DNA of 64,000 bases from assembly GCA_964019335.1 (NCBI GenBank), contig OZ025728.1:310001-374000 (forward strand). Reading direction: 5' to 3'. The first letter of the stretch is position 1; the number at the start of each line of letters is the position of its first letter. Below, in pieces: positions 8,762-18,825 of this stretch. Source of the DNA: Diplonema japonicum (Eukaryota; Euglenozoa; Diplonemea; Diplonemida; Diplonemidae). A program made the translations under genes and the position numbers. The notes beneath the pieces were generated by a model. The model worked only from the letters and a program-made list of their open reading frames with translations. It was not told the DNA's origin and did not search any database.

Positions 8762-10345
8762 CCCCTAAACGCCTGTGTGGACGTTTTTGTCCTTATTTCA
8801 AAATTTGCTTTTTCGCTAAGTACTTTTTTTTGAACACGGCCCCTGGACTTCAAAATATGGCATTATAGAAATACTCCCAAAGGCCTGAAACATATCATTT
8901 CCGTAAAAAGGTGGGCTTAGGACACCTCTAGGTGAAGCGACCAATGAGGAGGGTGTTTTTAATCTTTTTTTTTACACACGCGGTACTTGAGCTCATAGTT
9001 TCTTCCACGAACGGTCGTTTCGGTTCAAAAAAAACAGCGGAATCTGAATCTTTCCATCCCAGAGTACAAAATTTGGCTTGGGTTGGTCCTGTTACTGGGT
9101 TTACGCTCGGCACCGAACATGAAGAGCTACTGGACAACAAATTCTAATTTAACCATCCCGGCTTTTGAGAAAATGAGCAAACCGATTCGTTGACATACAG
9201 CGCTACCTCACCTTTGACAACCTGGAAAACATTTGGAAGGCCTGAAACTGCACCTCATGCACAGGTTTCTTGACATCATTGTCAACCGGTGTAGGACTGT
9301 GCGGACCAAGTGGTTGTCTGTTGACGACAGTGTTATCCCGACAACAATAAAAGTCATGGCACCACGAAAAAGCAACTCGGTGGGCATCAAGGTAATCGCT
9401 ACATGCGACTCATAAAACTGTTACCTGGCGAATTTCAACATTTTCAGCAAGAAGTCCACAACACAGGACCTAGTCATGCGTACTGTCGACTCCTAAGGGT
9501 TTGCTGTCGACCCCTGACCTGCAAGACCAGCTCCAGGGGCTGGAGTTCGGCATATGAAAACCCGGAAGTGGACCATGGTCGTTTTTTATTGGGTCCTGGA
9601 AAGCTGTGTTGCCAACCCCTCCATAATCTGGAAGAAGAGCAGGGAATGTGGCAAAAATTATGGCTTCCCGAGCTTCGAAGAAGAACTTGTTGGCAAGCTT
9701 CTCACCCATGCCCCAAAAACCGATAGCACACACCCCCCGACAACACCGTACCGACCCCCAAGCGCAAACATGCTAGCAATGAGGATTCCCTCACTCAGAA
9801 ATACCCAAAACGTCTCGATTTGACCCTAAATCACACCTCCGAGACCATGATGAACGGAACGAAGGTGAGGAGGGTGCTCTATGCTGTTCCTGGGTGCGGG
9901 AAGAAGGTGCAAACGTGGTGCCCCTGTTGCAAAACCCCCTTATGCAAAACGTGTTTTTTACCCTTGCATGCTACCCCAGCTGGAAAAAAAACTCACAAGT
10001 TGCTTTTTTCATCCCACAGCCCCAAAAAGTCTCCAGACTGACCTCAATCCTAGAGTTCAGGGCACCAAATAGGGCTGAATGCTGCCCTTTTTAGCCCAGC
10101 CATAACACCACGGACCCCCCACGACAAGACCCCCCAAAATCGGACATAAAAAGTACACCTTCAATCCCCCTCTTACACACATAGTTAAGTGTTCTCATCT
10201 GAATCTGGCACCTGGAATTGAAAATTTTAGTACCGTTTACCCTTTCCTTGCACCTTCCTATGGTTGCATGCTGCCCTTTTTTTGAGTATTTAAAGCAACA
10301 ACGAAAATGGGGGGGTACCGTAGATGGGCTCCGGGCGTTTAGGGG
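8762..10345 (+). mobile_element. Decayed piggyBac element 1
   Basis: Terminal inverted repeats are CCCCTAAACGCC (8762-8773) and its complement GGCGTTTAGGGG (10334-10345), flanked by TTAA at 8758-8761 and 10346-10349. TTAA duplication is the piggyBac signature. Inside are broken pieces of a transposase: a segment ending in IPTTIKVMAPRKSNSVGIK (9233-9415) and a C-terminal cysteine cluster (9820-10041). The element is 1,584 bp, shorter than an autonomous one. Confidence 0.75.
9233..10041 (+). pseudogene. piggyBac transposase remnant 1
   Basis: Two frames retain similarity. 9233-9415 carries WLSVDDSVIP, matching the VDESMIP region with the first catalytic aspartate, and ends in VIATCDS, like the LCDS that follows in piggyBac transposases. 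9820-10041 carries VPGCGKKVQTWCPCCKTPLC followed by KTCFLPLH, the C-terminal cysteine-rich domain that binds DNA ends. The stretch with the other two catalytic aspartates is missing between them, so the protein cannot be active. Confidence 0.65.
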
Positions 10346-10349
10346 TTAA

Positions 10350-12506
10350 CCATTAAAGGACGGAGCGCTAGATATCTAGCGATCAAAAAATTAAAATTTT
10401 TGTATAGGCATTTTAAGTACCATAGACCCTTACCCTTGCACAGAATGACCTAGTTCCGCGATTTCTTTTCCATCGAAAATCACTTTTGGCCCCTAGATTA
10501 ACCTCCAAAAACCTCGAAACCAGTTTTTGGTGGCACGAAAGTGAATATGAGCAGTACTGATTCAGACGAGTTCGGGAGTGCCAGAGGGGACATTCTCACT
10601 GACGATGGGACCTCATCTAGTGCCAGTAGTGACGAGGAGAGTGAAGATATGCCCTGGGAGACCGAGATTACGCAGGTTACGCGTAAGAAGTGGCGGGGCG
10701 TAGCAGGCCCGAATCACCCGTTTCGCACATGAGTGCATCAAGGGTTTTCAAACTGTTCATCCCCATGGTGTTTGTACAATCTCTTTGCACCGTTTGCCAG
10801 GACCACAACCCCGACTTTGACTTCACTGTGGACGATATCTATGAGTTTCTGGCCTTGTGGATGCTCATGGACATCATCCGCAAAGCCGACATAAAAGATT
10901 ACTGGTCGACTGTTCCTTCCCTAGCCACACCCTTTTTGGCAAGCGTAATGAAACGTGTCCGCTTCTTGCGCTTACGACGGTCGTTGCATTTTGGGGAGGG
11001 TGAGGAAACAGATAAGTTGCGAAAAGTAAGATTCCTTCGTCCCTACCTGGCTGCAACACTATTCCCCCGGAAAATCAATCAGTGTTGATGAGAGTATGAT
11101 CAAGTCACACGGTAGGCATCGCTTCAGAGTATTCCAGCCTGCAAAGAGGACACGCTATGGGCTGAAGGTGTACACCGCGGCAGAATCTGACACGGGGTAC
11201 GTGTTCAACTTGTCGATCTACTGTAAAGACCCTGCCAACACCATCGTCCCGAGCTTGTTAGAAAAGCTCTGTCATAAAGGCCACTGGCTCGGCATCGATA
11301 ACTTCTATACAAGCGTTCCCCTTGTACTACAGTTGTGGGAATCTGGATTCCATGTGGTGGGAACAATTCGAAGAAATCGCCGAAATCTGCCTGATCTAGC
11401 CCAAGTGAGGAAACAAGTTGGCCCAGGCAGGCCCAAAAAAGGTACCGTGCGGAGCGACAACAGCTTTTCGACCGTTATGCGCCAGTGTGGAAACATTCAC
11501 TTCATTCTATGGAAAGATAGAAAGAAGGATGTGAGAATGTTATCCACTTTGCCGATTGGTTTGCCTATAGGCACACTCACCCGACGCGACAAGAATGGGC
11601 AAACCAAGAAGGTACCCGCACCACCCCAGGTCTTACTTTACAACAAGATCATGGGCGGCGTAGATCTCGGTGATAGTATAAAGGCTAGATGTATCAGGAC
11701 CGTTCGTGGGAGGAAGTGGACACTGAAGGTGTTCCACCACCTAGTAAATATATCCGCCCTCAACGCCTTTATCCTGTTTAAGCGCCACACCAGTGAAGGA
11801 AAAGGGCAAGTGGACCTCAGTTTTAAGAGTTGGTCGCTGAGGTGAAACAAAACCGCCAAGAAACTGCAAGCACCTGTTCTGCAGGCCCCCGTTGTGCCAG
11901 CACCAGTTCTGCAATAGAGACAGGGGGGGGCAGGGAAGATGTCAGGCGCGATCCCACCAAGGGCCACTGGCAAAAAACTGGATGCAGCAAGACAATGCAC
12001 ACACCACATGCGTGTTTTGGGGGTCCGGGTACAAACTATCTTCATCTGCAAGGCTTGTAACGTGCATCTGTGCCCAGCTTGCTTTGCAGACTATCACGAA
12101 CCAGTGGTTTACCCACCCCAATCTACCCCCTCTGGAGGCCCGGCCACACCGAAGGAACGCCCAAGGTACCAGCGTCTCCAAACACATACCCTTCTCCCCA
12201 GGTCGTCATCTGAGCCAAGTCCCAAAAGCAAAACCCCCCCTAGCACTCCGAGGCCCAAGCGAAAAAAGTAAGGAAGTGTCTAACCTATGGGTGGGTTTTT
12301 ACAATAAATTTCACCTCAATTCCTTATTCTATTCACTTCCCAGGGCCTTTGAGGGGCGTCTGGGGGTGTTTTTTGTCCCTCCTGGGTGATGTATTTTCTT
12401 TTACACACTCGTTCTATGGTTGCATGCTCGAGGATGTTTTAATTTTAGAAAATAAAAAAGTCGATGGTGACCTTTTTTTTGCCCAAAAACCCCCGTCCTT
12501 TAATGG
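10350..12506 (+). mobile_element. piggyBac element 2, complete ends, decayed ORF
   Basis: Terminal inverted repeats CCATTAAAGGACGG (10350-10363) and CCGTCCTTTAATGG (12493-12506) are perfect and flanked by TTAA at 10346-10349 and 12507-12510. The left TTAA also serves as the right target duplication of element 1. Just inside the left end is the palindrome CGCTAGATATCTAGCG. The 2,157-bp length fits an autonomous element, but the transposase frame is broken. The TIR differs from that of element 1, so they are different families. Confidence 0.85.
10541..12140 (+). pseudogene. piggyBac transposase remnant 2 (frameshifted)
   Basis: The ATG at 10541 opens an acidic serine-rich N-terminus (MNMSSTDSDEFG). 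Further frames continue the protein: 10690-11088 (core N-terminal part), 11096-11845 (catalytic core) and 11939-12140 (zinc domain). All three catalytic aspartates can be seen: SVDESMIK, with a frameshift just before it at a C-rich run near 11065; GHWLGIDNFYTS; and NKIMGGVDLGD. The C-terminal cysteine cluster has RQCTHHM, FICKACNVHLCPACF and DYHEP. At least three frameshifts are needed, so it is a pseudogene with well-preserved catalytic residues. Confidence 0.82.
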
Positions 12507-12510
12507 TTAA

Positions 12511-12728
12511 GTTAGAATAGAGTACTAGAGAAGCGAAGAAATGAGATAAAAAGGGGTGAAAAAGAATAAATCTGCATACGAAAACAGAGAGTCGGATAAA
12601 AAAGGATAAATGTGACTGACATCCTCAAGAGGAGCCTCCCACGTACCAGGAATTAAGCAGAGGTTGCTTCCATGGCGTATCAGTCTCGCGTGGGACAGCC
12701 GACTTGGCTGATTACATGTGGGGCGAAT
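12511..12728. other. Spacer, no feature seen
   Basis: AT-rich stretch right of piggyBac element 2 with no gene-like ORF. It leads straight into the truncated RNA-like repeat. Confidence 0.5.
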
Positions 12729-12798
12729 CTTAAAGGGTTCCAGACTGCAACGCAGTGTTTTTGAGCTAATTTTGAACAGCTTTTTTCTGTTTTGCATG

Positions 12799-12803
<5 letters not shown>
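12729..12803 (+). repeat. Truncated copy of RNA-like element 1a
   Basis: Matches the 3' two thirds of the elements at 2925-2997 and 4763-4833: CTTAAAGGGTTCCAGACTGC through the T-run and GTTTTGC-TGTAA, then poly-C. The 5' half of the closing stem is absent and one loop differs (GTGTTTTTGAGC). It is cut off upstream and followed by the foldback element instead of the usual ATTGGTTTAA. Confidence 0.7.
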
Positions 12804-12831
<28 letters not shown>

Positions 12832-12832
12832 T

Positions 12833-13010
12833 AGGGCTATGCTGGCATGGAAACGCGTTTCCATGCACTTTTTGAAAAAAAGGGAAACGGAAACGTTTCC
12901 TTATGTTTCCTTAAGAAGGAAACGCGTTTCCATAAGAATTTTGAAAAGTATGGAAACGGAAACGGGAACGGAAACGGAAACGTTTCCACGTTTCCTGCCA
13001 GCATAGCCCT
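12833..13010. mobile_element. GGAAACG-rich foldback element
   Basis: Perfect 15-bp inverted ends, AGGGCTATGCTGGCA (12833-12847) and TGCCAGCATAGCCCT (12996-13010). The interior is built of GGAAACG and its complement CGTTTCC, including GGAAACGCGTTTCC palindromes and a run of GGAAACGGAAACG units, so nearly all of it can fold. It is bounded by a run of 30 C (12802-12831) and a run of 23 G (13011-13033), extending the symmetry. No coding capacity. It resembles a miniature foldback transposon; no target duplication is discernible because of the homopolymers. Confidence 0.6.
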
Positions 13011-13195
13011 GGGGGGGGGGGGGGGGGGGGGGGTCAAAGGGGTCGAAATTAGGCCAACAAAAAATCTTGCACATTTGTGACACAAAGGCGCAAAAAACCA
13101 CCTTAACCACCCCAAAGTCGCCTAAAAACCCATTTTTGGGCCGAGTTTCGACAAAATTTGCAAGTTGGCTCCCCTAAAACGCCATTTTAATTTTT

Positions 13196-13461
13196 TGTGA
13201 CAGAACCGGTACCTTGCTGCCCTCTACGCTGTACGCAAGAGGGCACAACTGCGCACCGACCTTTCAAGTAAGCTAAAGGATGACCTCAAAAAACTGGTTG
13301 ATAATCGCAAGTTGGACACCTAAGGGGGCGAGACGGCACCAGAGCTGCATGGGCTACTCTTGGACGACATGCAGGACGATTTTTACCCGCTTGCTGCTCG
13401 TTCTGATGACTCTGATAATGTGTGCACAAAATAGGATTCTGCAGGTACCGGTTCTGTCACA
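13196..13461. mobile_element. 266-bp MITE-like element
   Basis: Perfect 19-bp inverted repeats: TGTGACAGAACCGGTACCT at 13196-13214 and its complement at 13443-13461. The interior has a short plus-strand reading rich in Lys, Leu and Asp that ends in TAA, perhaps captured coding sequence. No transposase is present, and I cannot identify a clear target site duplication. The ends do not match either piggyBac. Confidence 0.6.
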
Positions 13462-13693
13462 CCCGCTCAAAATTGTGAATACGTCACATAGAAGTCTACA
13501 AAAACCCCCAAATAGCGGCGGAAAGTTGTTTTTTTTAGCATCTGGGTGGAATTTTCGGGTATAATTTACCCACGCCCCCCCGGGGTGCGTTTCCCGAAAA
13601 AGTTTTGGCATGTTAGATTTCACTCACAGGTTTTGGCATGTTGAAAATTTTCGCCGCTAGTCCGGGTTCCGTCGCCGTAGGCCTTCGGCCGCG

Positions 13694-14291
13694 TTGCCCG
13701 TTAGAAGAAGAAGTAATGCTGTGACTATTCATTATGAAAAACAAGCTACTGACTTGTTGAGCGCTCCGAAAATCTCTTTTGTGAAAGGTGCAAAAGCCGC
13801 GCAGTCTTGGCGAGCTCCGCCAAACTTATGGTGGTTATACTGTTTCGCCGTTCAGAGCCGAAGTATCCTGCTATTCTCGCTACCTGGTTGACACAGGACT
13901 CGTTCCTCGGGTACACGATGACTGGGAACCCTCAACCCCACCTGACGGGACCAGCCCCGTCTTCTCCATCGTTGCACTGTCCATAATGTCCCTGCACCAT
14001 GCAGCGGACTGCGACATCAACTTCGCTTTCGATCGCGCGTTCGCTTTTGCCACGAGGTCCTCCAGATGTAGGGGGCCTTGGCCCCATGTCAGGCGTTATC
14101 TGCATGCCACCTTGCGTTCTGTTGAACCACTCAAGCCAGCTCTCCCGTACCCCCTTCCAGCCCATGTTCGTATTTGGGATGCACAGCCGCATTGTCGATC
14201 TCCTCGATGCCATGCTGGATTGACTGACTTTGGATTATGGCATGCTAAATTACAACAGGATTTCAAGACCTATCGAAAGATGGATTACTGA
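13694..14291 (+). pseudogene. Unrecognised degenerate coding-like sequence
   Basis: GC-rich, codon-like sequence open in two overlapping plus frames (13694-13891 and 13788-14291), with segments such as GGYTVSPFRAEVSCYSRYLV and RRYLHATLRSVEP. The pattern vaguely recalls the N-terminal core of tyrosine recombinases, but no catalytic R-H-R-Y set is visible. I would not assign it. It lies among transposon remains. Confidence 0.25.
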
Positions 14292-14984
14292 TACGGATGT
14301 CCCATCCTCTGACCAGCAGCCAACCACACTCTTTATGGAAATGCCTCAAGTTCCCCACCTTTTCTCCTGCAAAAGCCGCACACATCTTGTAACACCCTTG
14401 TTTACTAGTGCCCTTAATTCCGTATGAAGAAAGGATCTTTGTATTATTATCATTTGGTCGATATATCATGAGTTTTAACTGTAAACTTTCTTTGGCATTA
14501 TTGCTTCCTTAACACGGTTATTCCATCTCAGACCTCAGAGGCCTTCTCATACCTGGTGCGGCTCTTCACAGGTCCCCATCCACTTTGCTATGGTTTCCTT
14601 CCTAATCGATTTCTCTTTTTTTTCTTTTTTCACCCTTTGTCATTATTTTCTCCGGCGACGACAGAAACTGTGCATACGCAGCAAAATCTGAAAAAGTGCG
14701 TACGGCTCCTTACACCTACAGGTATTGGCTACGAGTCAAAGGGCTTACGTTGGACCCGTAAGAGGGGCAAGCAAAACACTTGTACACCCGATTCGTCTCT
14801 ATCAGACGTTCTCTTCGTCATCAGGATCGAGCACGCTGCAGGTTTTCCAACGCCAGTTCTGTCGCGCCAGTAGTCCCTCACAAACTAACAATGATGCCTT
14901 CGGCAGCGGCACCCGTAATAAAGAATTCTTCTCGTGACAAATTCAAATTCCTCAGCTTCGATGGTTTTTTTGTTGCCGAGGGAG
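14292..14984. other. Unannotated stretch before ankyrin stump
   Basis: Mixed sequence; one short plus-strand frame (14725-14937) is open but resembles nothing known. Its right end joins the trinucleotide repeat of the ankyrin stump. Confidence 0.4.
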
Positions 14985-14991
14985 TCATCTT

Positions 14992-15026
<35 letters not shown>

Positions 15027-15077
15027 CGTAACGAAGCACTCCCCTTGCTCCTTCTCCTGAAGTACCGACGGATCCAT
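14985..15077 (-). pseudogene. 5' stump of an ankyrin gene
   Basis: The ATG at 15077 opens MDPSVLQEKEQGECFVT and an asparagine run made by (AAC)n, then stops at TGA after 30 residues. The first 17 codons match those of the ankyrin gene at 18525 and an internal segment of the one at 20886. Similarity ends inside the AAC microsatellite, which marks the breakpoint. The upstream flank is shared with the 18.5-kb gene, so both arose by one duplication. Confidence 0.7.
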
Positions 15078-15197
15078 GCTTTTTGTTGTTGTTGTGCAGG
15101 TAGAGGTGGGCTGTGTTGGGGATAAGATGCGAACTCGGAAAAAATGAGATTTGAATTTACAAAAATAAAGAAGAAGAATGACTTTGGTTGCTTCATA

Positions 15198-15400
15198 ACC
15201 CCCTGGCGTACGAGAAACTTCCCCAAATCACCCCCTTTTTCTTTTTTCTTTTTTCTTTTTTCTTTTTTTTAATTCCACTTCTTTTTCGACTTGCTAAGGC
15301 TGTACCCACTAGGTGGGTTGGAAGTGTCTCGAGACGCTCACCCGGTTGCCCGGGTACTCATGACCGTACTGGTGTTCTCATTCCACAAGCTTTGCTGGGC
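15198..15400. repeat. Ankyrin-upstream repeat, copy 1 (hairpins)
   Basis: About 200 bp shared with 18640-18825. It carries three tight inverted repeats: ACCCAC-TAG-GTGGGT (15304-15318), GTCTCGAGAC (15326-15335) and ACCCGG-TTGC-CCGGGT (15340-15355). On the minus strand the last has a GCAA loop, a GNRA tetraloop. This could be a structured 5' leader, a promoter-like region or a small RNA. Confidence 0.55.
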
Positions 15401-16353
15401 ACTTTACACAAGTTTCACAGGGCGGTGTGGTTATTCTAACACTTTTTTTCTTCTTCTTTCCTTTCCCCCCCCCCCCCCTTTTTCTAAACCCATAAACGAC
15501 TACTTTTGTTTTTATATTTTTTTTTTCTATTTAACCATCTACCAACGGACCATTTTTGCCCACCAGGGGAGTAATTTTTCAAAACTTCAAAAAGAACTAT
15601 TCTAGCGCAACGCCGGGGCTGTATGCCCCCGGAAATGCCTCCAGATGTCCCAATTCTAGAGAGAGGGTGCCCACAGCAGGGCCCACCCCCACAGCATTGT
15701 CAAAAACATCGTTCCTGAAGTGCCCGAGAGGGGGTACAAAAAACAAGTCAAAAAAAAATCGACTGTAATATTCTATAATGAACTATTTAAGGCCTTCTTG
15801 ACGCGGTTCGTGCGTGAAGTTAGGGCAGCATTTAGTTTAAATATAACGAGACCTCCATAGAGACCCGCTTACTCCCCCAACCAGTCGGAAGACCTCTCAG
15901 CAAAGGCCGGAAGCGAACCTTGAGTGATAGAAAGAAATAAGACTTAACACAACAGTGTCACATCAAAGTGCTTTTTCTCTTATTTTTTCCCCCCCTTCTT
16001 CTCCCGTTCCCCCCTTTTTTTTGCATAATTTTCAGGAAATGGCAGATTTCAAATATCTCTCAAATGCGTACCTCGAATTAAGAAATAACCTAAGTTCACT
16101 TCAGCATGTTCGATCCATGCCAACAAGAGCCCAAAATCAAGAAAAAATTCAAAAATCAATTAGACCCCCCCGGCCGCATAAGGGTTAAGGAAACGGTGGA
16201 AAAAAGTTATTTGCTTACCGTGAACAGTGTTTTTCCCATATAATAATTAAAGGAGACCAGAGGGGCGAAAACAGGTTATTCCCCTCCTCCCTCCTTTCTC
16301 CTCTCTCTCTACCCCCCCCTCCCCTCTTTTCTATTCAGTCCTGTATTGCAGTC
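15401..16353. other. Unannotated spacer
   Basis: Homopolymer-rich. A hairpin-prone GC patch near 15614-15633 (CCGGGGCTGTATGCCCCCGG) stands out. No convincing gene. The right part lies downstream of the large ankyrin gene. Confidence 0.45.
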
Positions 16354-18433
16354 CTACCGTTGTAGCTTTCGACGCTTCGGACCACGGGTATGACCATAAG
16401 ATGCAACAAGATATTTAACTATCTCGAGGTGCCTGTTCTCTGTTGCTTTATGAACCGGTGTCGAACCGTTGTTGCTTTTCACACCACAGTCTTGACCGCA
16501 ATTTTCAACAAGATATTTAACTATCTCTAGGTGGCCTTTTCTTGCGGCTTGATGAACCGGTGTCCAACCATCGTTGCTTTTGACACCACAGTCTTGACCT
16601 CGATTTTCAACAAGATATTTAATTATCTCGAGAGAGCCGCTTCTTGCTGCAAGATGAACAGGTGTCCAACCGTTGTTGTTTTTGACAGCACAGTCTTGAC
16701 CACGATTTTCAACAAGATATCTAACTGTCTCGATGTGTCCCTTCTCTGCTGCTTGATGAACCGGTGTCCAACCGTTGTTGTTTTTCACACCACAGTCTTG
16801 ACCGCGGTTTTCGACAAGATATTTTAATGTCTCGAGGTCGCCGTTCTGCGATGCATGATGAACCGGTGTCAAACCGTCGTTGTTTTTGACAGCACAGTCT
16901 TGACCACGATTTTCGGCGAGATATTTTACCATTTCAAGGTGGCCGCTCTCTGCTGCAAGCTGGACCGGTGTCCAACCGTCGTTGTTTTTGACACCTGCGT
17001 CGTGACCGCAATTTTCAACAAGATAAACAGCTGTCTCTAGGTGTCCGTTACTTGCTGCAAGATGAACCGGTGTCAAACCGTCGTTGTTTTTGACAGCACA
17101 GTCTTGACCACGATTTTCGGCGAGATATTTTACCATTTCAAGGTGGCCGCTCTCTGCTGCAAGCTGGACCGGTGTCCAACCGTCGTTATTTTTGACACCT
17201 GCGTCGTGACCGCAATTTTCAACAAGATAAACAGCTGTCTCTAGGTGTCCGTTACTTGCTGCAAGATGAACAGGTGTCCAACCGTAGTTGCTTTTGATAC
17301 CTGCGTTTTGGCCGCGAGTTTCAACAAGATATTTAACTATCTCGAGCTGTCCGTTTCTTGCTGCCTGATGAACCGGTGTCCAACCGTTGTTGTTTTGGAC
17401 ACCACAGTCTTGACCGCAATTTTCAACAAGATATTTAACTATCTCGATGTGTCCCATCTCTGCTGCTTGATGGACCGGTGTCCAACCATTGTTGTTTTTG
17501 ACACCACAGTCTTGACCTCGATTTTCAACAAGATATTTAATTATCTCGAGAGAGCCGCTTGTTGCTGCAAGATGAACAGGTGTCCAACCGTTGTTGTTTT
17601 TGACAGCACAGTCTTGACCACGATTTTCAACAAGATATCTAACTGTCTCGATGTGTCCCTTCTCTGCTGCTTGATGAACCGGTGTCCAACCGTTGTTGTT
17701 TTTCACACCACAGTCTTGACCGCGGTTTTCGACAAGATATTTTAATGTCTCGAGGTCGCCGTTCTGCGATGCATGATGAACCGGTGTCAAACCGTCGTTG
17801 TTTTTGACAGCACAGTCTTGACCACGATTTTCGGCGAGATATTTTACCATTTCAAGGTGGCCGCTCTCTGCTGCAAGCTGGACCGGTGTCCAACCGTCGT
17901 TGTTTTTGACACCTGCGTCGTGACCGCAATTTTCAACAAGATAAACAGCTGTCTCTAGGTGTCCGTTACTTGCTGCAAGATGAACAGGTGTCCAACCGTA
18001 GTTGCTTTTGATACCTGCGTTTTGGCCGCGAGTTTCAACAAGATATTTTAATGTCTCGATATGTCCCTTCTCTGCTGCTTGATGAACAGGTGTCCAACCG
18101 TTGTTGCTTCTGACACCACAGTCTTGGCCGCGAGTTTCAACAAGATATTTTAATGTCTCGATGTGGCCGTTCTCTGCTGCAAGATGAACCGGTGTCCAAC
18201 CATTGTTGCTTCTGACACCAGGGTCCTGGTGGTAAGAAGAGACGAAAGCAGCCACAGCCTCGACACAGTTGTTTTCGCGAGCTGCATAGTGCAGGGCTGT
18301 GAAACCATCGCTGTCCGCTGCACCAGGGTCGACACCCCGCTCCAGAACAAGATCCCTCATCTCCTCAAGGTCCCCTTTTGAGACAGCGCTGCACAAGGCA
18401 AGTCTCCCCTCCTCTTTTGTGAGGGGGGTGTTC

Positions 18434-18474
<41 letters not shown>

Positions 18475-18525
18475 CGTAACGAAGCACTCCCCTTGCTCCT
18501 TCTCCTGAAGTACCGACGGATCCAT
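16354..18525 (-). CDS. Long ankyrin-repeat protein
   Basis: 723 aa from the ATG at 18525. After MDPSVLQEKEQGECFVT and an asparagine run come about 20 ankyrin repeats filling the rest of the protein, most of them 34 residues long with a GWTPVHLAAENGHIE-type core. The protein ends in a short basic tail (RGPKRRKLQR). Such solenoids bind partner proteins; no enzymatic or membrane domain is present, so only a scaffold role can be inferred. Repeats are nearly identical at the DNA level, including a 918-bp offset between two blocks (about 16600-17044 and 17518-17962), exactly nine 102-bp units, and a 204-bp local doubling. The paralogue at 20886 has an extra N-terminal domain, so this copy may lack its original 5' exon. 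Confidence 0.85.
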
Positions 18526-18825
18526 GCTTTTTGTTGTTGTGCAGGTAGAGGTGGGCTGTGTTGGGGGATAAGATGCGAACTCGGAAAAAATGAGATTTGA
18601 ACAAAAATAAAGAAGAAGAATGACTTTGGTTGCTTCATAACCCCCTGGCGTACGAGAAACTTCCCCAAATCACCCCTTTTTCTTTTTTCTTTTTTTTAAT
18701 TCCACTTCTTTTTCGACTTGCTAAGGCTGTACCCACTAGGTGGGTTGGAAGTGTCTCGAGACGCTCACCCGGTTGCCCGGGTACTCATGACCGTACTGGT
18801 GTTCTCATTCCACAAGCTTTGCTGG
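18526..18825. repeat. Ankyrin-upstream repeat, copy 2
   Basis: Same sequence as 15198-15400 plus the adjoining leader next to the ATG. It carries the same three inverted repeats (18731-18745, 18753-18762, 18767-18782). A T-rich interruption is shorter here. Position directly upstream of the long ankyrin gene suggests a 5' UTR or promoter. Confidence 0.6.

Noticed and set aside
12833-13010. Telomere or interstitial telomeric repeat
   Set aside because: GGAAACG units are arranged as inverted, not one-way, repeats with defined ends, which fits a foldback element better.
16531-17958. Plus-strand ORFs with repeated Cys/Arg/Thr motifs over the ankyrin gene
   Set aside because: They are antisense shadows of the 34-residue ankyrin repeats; the minus frame has the ankyrin consensus.
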